Below are positions 13,683 to 16,768 of a stretch of 16,768 nt of DNA, in pieces. The notes beneath the pieces were generated by a model. The model made no database searches, was not told where the DNA came from, and saw only the letters and a program-made list of their open reading frames with translations. A program made the translations under genes and the position numbers. Source of the DNA: an uncultured Bacilli bacterium (lineage in GTDB: Bacteria; Bacillota_I; Bacilli_A; RF39; UBA660); contig CALVKV010000164.1 of NCBI GenBank assembly GCA_944333305.1, positions 1-16,768 of the forward strand, read 5' to 3'. Numbering within the stretch: the first letter of the stretch is position 1; every line of letters starts with the position of its first letter.

Positions 13683-13744
13683 ACAATAAAATCAAGCAAT
13701 GCGCAAACGTGAGTAATCGAACGCAGAAAGGAAGTGACCCGCCC

Positions 13745-14308
13745 ATGACAGCATCTACCGCAGCTCCCATTCATCCGGAAGACTACCTGGATCTGGTATC
13801 CAAAATCATATCCATTTACATAACCCCTCATACAGAAATCACCGGAATGGAATATGCCGATCTTTACCAGACCGGCTGCCTGGCCCTCTGTGAGGCGGCC
13901 ACTTCCTACCAGCCAGATCGTAACACCAGTTTCTCCACCTATGCGTCCATCGTAATCCGCAGCCGGCTCTATGACGCCTGCCGCCGCGCGAACCGGATCT
14001 ATTCCCGGCAGCTGTATCTGGATGCCACACTCACAGAGGATGGAGAGACGGCCTTTGCAGACCAACTGGCAAAAACGCCGCCGTCCTCTCCAAAAGGCCT
14101 TATCCCGCTGCTGCAGGAGATCCAAAAAGAGTACGGAGGAATCGCCGCCAAAGGAATCCAGGCACTGCTCTTAAGAGAAGCCGGTTACTCCAGCAATGAC
14201 ATTGCTGAAATGTATCATGTTAAACCCAATCACATCTCTGCCTGGGTATCACGAGCCAGCAGCCGATTGAGAAAAGATCCGCGCATCCTGGCTATGGCGG
14301 AATCGTAA
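13745..14308 (+). CDS. Sigma-70-family RNA polymerase sigma factor, 187 aa
   Basis: Region 2 is clear (residues ~38-85: DLYQTGCLALCEAATSYQPDRNTSFSTYASIVIRSRLYDACRR), matching the -10 binding and core-binding signature DLxQxGxxAL...Y...F.TYA. Region 4 lies at the end (~135-180: GIQALLLREAGYSSNDIAEMYHVKPNHISAWVSRASSRLRK), an HTH for the -35. The linker is short, so it is a small alternative sigma factor with neither a long region 1 nor a region 3 domain. AGGAAGTG precedes the ATG at 13745 by about 8 bases; an in-frame GTG at 13709 is less likely. It follows the pilus operon terminator on the same strand and may control that locus. Confidence 0.82.
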   Translation: MTASTAAPIHPEDYLDLVSKIISIYITPHTEITGMEYADLYQTGCLALCEAATSYQPDRNTSFSTYASIVIRSRLYDACRRANRIYSRQLYLDATLTEDGETAFADQLAKTPPSSPKGLIPLLQEIQKEYGGIAAKGIQALLLREAGYSSNDIAEMYHVKPNHISAWVSRASSRLRKDPRILAMAES

Positions 14309-14322
14309 AGGAGGTATCCGTT

Positions 14323-14916
14323 ATGTTGACTTTATACACTGCCGTTGGCGTCTGCAGGCTTGTACCATCCCCGGAAGGGCATTTCCAGCCCAAAGTCTTT
14401 CTTGGCGGCCGGGAGCTGAGTCTGGATCCGTATGAAATGCTTCTCTGGTCCTCTCTTTCCTGGAATATCTTAACCCACCAGGAGGCCCGCGCTCTGTTTT
14501 ATGAGCAGGAAAAAGAGCTCCATATGCTAAGTGATCTGGACTTTGAACATTACTTAAACCGCCTGATCTTCCGCGGCCTGGTCGCTGCAGGAAGTGACTG
14601 CACCGGCATCCATGCCCTGTACAATCTGGTAACACCTTTATATGTCCGGTCTTCTAAAGTAAACATCTTCTCCAGAGTGCTGGGCCTTGCCAAAATGGTG
14701 CTTTTTCACCGCTGTCCAGTCCAGGCAGCTGTCCGAATTTTTCGCAACGAGAAACTAAGTCCGGAGGAACAGCAAATGCTTAAGAAATGCCAGGGAAAAC
14801 AAACTGCGATTTCTGATCTTCTGCGGAGCACTGCAGAAAGCCGGACGGATCATGGGGCGGTTGCTGCTCTGACAAATTTATATCTGAAACGGCAGGTAGT
14901 GTTCGATTCTCTTTAA
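14323..14916 (+). CDS. Unrecognised protein paired with the sigma factor, 197 aa
   Basis: No family assigned. The N-terminal ~100 residues resemble a winged-helix layout: a beta-like VFLGGRELSLDPYEMLLWSSLSW, then ILTHQEARALFYEQEKELHML, and a helix-turn-wing-like DFEHYLNRLIFRGLVAAGSDCTGIHALYNLV. The C-terminal half is helical (KVNIFSRVLGLAKMVLFHR, LSPEEQQMLKKC). There is no membrane segment, which argues against a classical membrane anti-sigma factor. It starts 14 bases after the sigma gene with AGGAGG, so they form a two-gene operon ended by a terminator. A role modulating the sigma factor or binding DNA is inference. Confidence 0.6.
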   Translation: MLTLYTAVGVCRLVPSPEGHFQPKVFLGGRELSLDPYEMLLWSSLSWNILTHQEARALFYEQEKELHMLSDLDFEHYLNRLIFRGLVAAGSDCTGIHALYNLVTPLYVRSSKVNIFSRVLGLAKMVLFHRCPVQAAVRIFRNEKLSPEEQQMLKKCQGKQTAISDLLRSTAESRTDHGAVAALTNLYLKRQVVFDSL

Positions 14917-14924
14917 AGCACGCG

Positions 14925-14986
14925 AAAGCCGCCATCTCTTTATGAAGATTACCTCCCAAGGAATGACGGCTTTTCCTCTTTTTATT
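14925..14986 (+). terminator. Intrinsic terminator after the sigma-factor pair
   Basis: AAAGCCG (14925-14931) pairs with CGGCTTT (14967-14973); CAT/ATG adds pairs after one mismatch. A T-rich tail follows (TTTTCCTCTTTTTATTTT). Confidence 0.7.
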
Positions 14987-15138
14987 TTCCCAAACATCCT
15001 CATTGTGTCTCTTACAATCATTGTATTTTAATTCTCGTTGATTCCTATGCCATGATAAAAACAAATAATTTTAAATCCAATCTTTCAAATATTAAAACTA
15101 TTTGGTGGCGATTAAATTTGGTCAGCAATGATATTAAC
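14987..15138. other. AT-rich junction without genes
   Basis: Composition drops sharply in GC compared with the pilus block. No frame with a ribosome site was found. The start at 15052 on plus gives a 112-codon frame, but it runs against the lysozyme gene and through the hairpin at 15139-15174, so it looks spurious. The stretch may mark the edge of an inserted block. Confidence 0.4.
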
Positions 15139-15174
15139 AAAGGTGGAATGCCCTATTTTCAGCATTCCACCTTT
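15139..15174. terminator. Perfect 12-bp stem-loop terminator, downstream of the lysozyme gene
   Basis: AAAGGTGGAATG (15139-15150) pairs without mismatch to CATTCCACCTTT (15163-15174), loop 12. On either strand the stem ends in TTT, with further T-rich sequence on plus (ATCTTTC). It lies 58 bases past the lysozyme stop and can act in both directions. Confidence 0.7.
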
Positions 15175-15231
15175 ATCTTTCAACTAAAGACTCTCATTTA
15201 CAGAAGAATTTCCGAACACACTTTTTTGTTT

Positions 15232-16209
15232 TTATCCTCGATAAGCATTCTCCGTCATAAAATTCTCTACTACTCTGTATTTGCTGCGATCAGGATTAGG
15301 CGTATTCTCAGCTTCGATCCATACTCCATCATCATCTACCCAGTAATAAAGATCCTTTCCCGCAGCTTTAATATAACAGTACACAAATAAGTAACCATCT
15401 TTACCGAAACAATAATCAGCCCCATTAATGGTTTCCCATGTACTTACAGGATACTGGTAATTCTTTTTAACATACCACCACCTATTGTTATCATTGTAGT
15501 CTTTTACCCATCCCTCTACATAGTCTCCATGAATCCAGCCTTTTCCCTGAAGGTAAAACCATGGTTCACCGTTAATAATAATACGGTTAATAGCGGTAGC
15601 CTTATCACCTGTATTTAACTTTCCTAAAATGTCACCATCAGCAGCATCACAAAAATCTCTCACCGATACATTGGAACCCTGGATCGTTAACTGTGCAGTC
15701 ACGCTAATCTGCGTTGTTATTTTGTCACTCTCACTCATAGTGATGTAAATCTTTACCGTTTCCTCGTAATTATTAAAAAACATATTCAGCTCTGCATTGC
15801 GTCGTTTCACTAACCCCTTATTTCTTCCCATTGTATAAGTAAAACCTATTACAACTTCGGCCTCAACAAACGTATTTTTATTAAGTGCCTTATATAAGTC
15901 ATTATTTTTATCCGTTACAGGGCCAGAGCCAACGTTAAACACTAAAGAAACAATTGCATCAAATTCACACTGTTTAAGCTGTGAAATCCTCGGCAGCGTA
16001 TTAACATACTTTTCCGCCGTCGCAACATCTGTATTAAACAATTCCTCTGCACGGCTTTTATCGATAACATCTCCCTCTTTTAGATTGTCTGAAGATACTA
16101 CTTTATGTCCATAACCCACAGTAAGATTACCATAACCATCGTCATAGACCTGTTCAATATACTTCTCAAATCTTTTAATTAACGCCTTACCTTTACTACT
16201 TGTTTTCAT
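15232..16209 (-). CDS. GH24 phage-type lysozyme with SH3-like and wall-binding C-terminus, 325 aa
   Basis: The muramidase domain covers residues ~5-150. Glu15, Asp24 and Thr30 lie at the same spacing as the T4 lysozyme triad (E11, D20, T26), within FEKYIEQVYDDGYGNLTVGYGH. FNVGSG and VKRRNAE later in the domain fit the family. Residues ~165-235 resemble a bacterial SH3 domain (VRDFCDAADGDILGKLNTGDKATAINRIIINGEPWFYLQGKGWIHGDYVEGW). The tail (WWYVKKNY, DLYYWVDDDGVW) resembles choline-binding-type wall repeats. There is no signal peptide, so it needs a holin, lysis or a non-classical route. AAGGAG lies 9 bases before the ATG. It would cut peptidoglycan. It is probably prophage-derived, but no other phage gene is near. 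Confidence 0.88.
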   Translation of the reverse strand: MKTSSKGKALIKRFEKYIEQVYDDGYGNLTVGYGHKVVSSDNLKEGDVIDKSRAEELFNTDVATAEKYVNTLPRISQLKQCEFDAIVSLVFNVGSGPVTDKNNDLYKALNKNTFVEAEVVIGFTYTMGRNKGLVKRRNAELNMFFNNYEETVKIYITMSESDKITTQISVTAQLTIQGSNVSVRDFCDAADGDILGKLNTGDKATAINRIIINGEPWFYLQGKGWIHGDYVEGWVKDYNDNNRWWYVKKNYQYPVSTWETINGADYCFGKDGYLFVYCYIKAAGKDLYYWVDDDGVWIEAENTPNPDRSKYRVVENFMTENAYRG

Positions 16210-16236
16210 CTTTTTATCTCCTTTTCACTTAATTTA

Positions 16237-16257
16237 TAAGCGCTTACATCTATGTAA
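16237..16257. promoter_or_regulatory. Two overlapping palindromes upstream of the lysozyme gene
   Basis: TAAGCGCTTA (16237-16246) is a perfect 10-bp palindrome. It overlaps TTACAT-CT-ATGTAA (16244-16257), a 6-bp inverted repeat. Both lie 28-48 bases upstream of the lysozyme ATG, where a repressor would bind. No clear promoter boxes with good spacing were found. Confidence 0.4.
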
Positions 16258-16283
16258 TAAGGAGACTTTTTTCTTTTTGTAAA

Positions 16284-16768
16284 CTAATCTGTACTATTTC
16301 GAAAATTTATTGTTTGAATTTCATTACCATCAAACCAAATAATCCCATATTCCACACAAACACCCATATAATTTTTAAACAGGTACTTAGTAAACATATG
16401 TTCAATCTTTTCACGAAAACTATCTTCTGCAATTAATTTGTCATATTGAATCCCCATTTCTTCTTCGTTTTGTACAGCAATTGATTCACCGTTTATGTGT
16501 ATTACCGTCGGATAATGAAATAATTTCAGAAATTCTTCTTTATTATTTACTGAGCTTTTTATCTTCTTTGCAAATGCCTCTATGTCTTCTGGCCATCCTC
16601 CAAGTCCACCTCCGCTATAATAATTGTCAAAATCATCTCCAATCGGGATATACGTTTCCATCCTCAGGAAAAACTCTATTGGTTTTCCTGAAATGTTTTT
16701 TGCAAGCACTTTTTCCTCAAAAATGCAGATTGACTTCCTCAAAGTTGCATGGGGAATTTCCCCATTAT
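16284..16768 (-). CDS. Unrecognised gene running off the right edge (partial)
   Basis: The minus-strand frame is open from its stop at 16284 to the end of the window. A TTG start at 16742 is possible but has no ribosome binding site, and the frame continues upstream (NGEIPHATLRKS), so the true start is probably outside. The product has no family I recognise: a Gly-rich YYSGGGLGGWPEDIEAFAKKIKSSV stretch in the middle and an acidic, mixed alpha/beta composition. There is no signal peptide or membrane helix in the visible part. The small acidic type recalls immunity-like proteins, but that is only an impression. It precedes the lysozyme gene by 74 bases and may share its transcript. Confidence 0.55.
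   Translation of the reverse strand, partial: NGEIPHATLRKSICIFEEKVLAKNISGKPIEFFLRMETYIPIGDDFDNYYSGGGLGGWPEDIEAFAKKIKSSVNNKEEFLKLFHYPTVIHINGESIAVQNEEEMGIQYDKLIAEDSFREKIEHMFTKYLFKNYMGVCVEYGIIWFDGNEIQTINFRNSTD

Noticed and set aside
4490..14430. Many GGATCC sites across the pilus block
   Set aside because: They arise from frequent CGG-ATC and GGA-TCC type codon pairs in GC-rich genes and show no regular spacing.
15052..15390. 112-codon plus-strand frame overlapping the lysozyme end
   Set aside because: No ribosome binding site, runs through a perfect terminator hairpin and into antisense lysozyme sequence.

Overview
This window looks like a chromosomal accessory region of a gut-type Gram-positive Clostridium relative (Lachnospiraceae-like). 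The evidence is strong AGGAGG-type ribosome binding sites, TTGACA/TATAAT-type promoters, intrinsic terminators, and a Tad/Flp pilus locus of the Gram-positive kind with no secretin or other outer-membrane parts. Composition is mosaic: the pilus block (about 4.2-14.9 kb) is visibly GC-richer than the AT-rich flanks (1-2.9 kb and 15-16.8 kb). No tRNA, rRNA, CRISPR array, integrase or intact insertion sequence was seen.

Region 1 (1-4.0 kb), defence or regulatory accessory genes. A possible gene tail enters at the left edge. It is followed by a minus-strand protein with a PD-(D/E)XK nuclease-like N-terminus, a small unrecognised minus-strand gene, and a plus-strand XRE-family repressor-like gene. 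Next come three near-perfect stem-loops in a row (2985-3122), then a stand-alone non-coding RNA (about 3202-3377) with a near-consensus promoter and its own terminator. Directly behind it is a PBECR4-type (barnase/EndoU/colicin/RelE-like) nuclease-family gene. The RNA plus nuclease gene is the most unusual unit here.

Region 2 (4.0-13.7 kb), a Tad/Flp-type pilus operon on the plus strand. Its order is a DUF4320-like pseudopilin, a second TadE/F-like pseudopilin, an anchored acidic Pro/Ser/Thr-rich protein, a large exported Trp-rich protein (candidate adhesin or tip), prepilin peptidase (CpaA/TadV), SAF-domain CpaB, MinD-like CpaE, secretion ATPase CpaF/TadA, membrane proteins TadB and TadC, a small Flp-like pilin, and a Cys-rich protein. 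In the expected mechanism, CpaF powers assembly through a TadB/TadC platform. The peptidase would process the pilin and pseudopilins, all three of which carry the same NE[K/R]G[D/E] motif before their membrane helix. The operon contains RNA-level control candidates: a terminator between the likely promoter and the first gene, an internal terminator at 5842-5870, a 12-codon mini-ORF inside competing hairpins before the pilin gene, and a 12-bp stem just after the pilin stop codon.

Region 3 (13.7-15.0 kb), a small sigma-70-family factor followed by an unrecognised 197-residue protein. They end at a terminator and may regulate the pilus locus.

Region 4 (15.0-16.8 kb), AT-rich and minus strand. 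It holds a phage-type GH24 lysozyme with SH3-like and wall-binding-repeat-like C-terminal parts and no signal peptide, preceded by an unrecognised gene that runs off the right edge.
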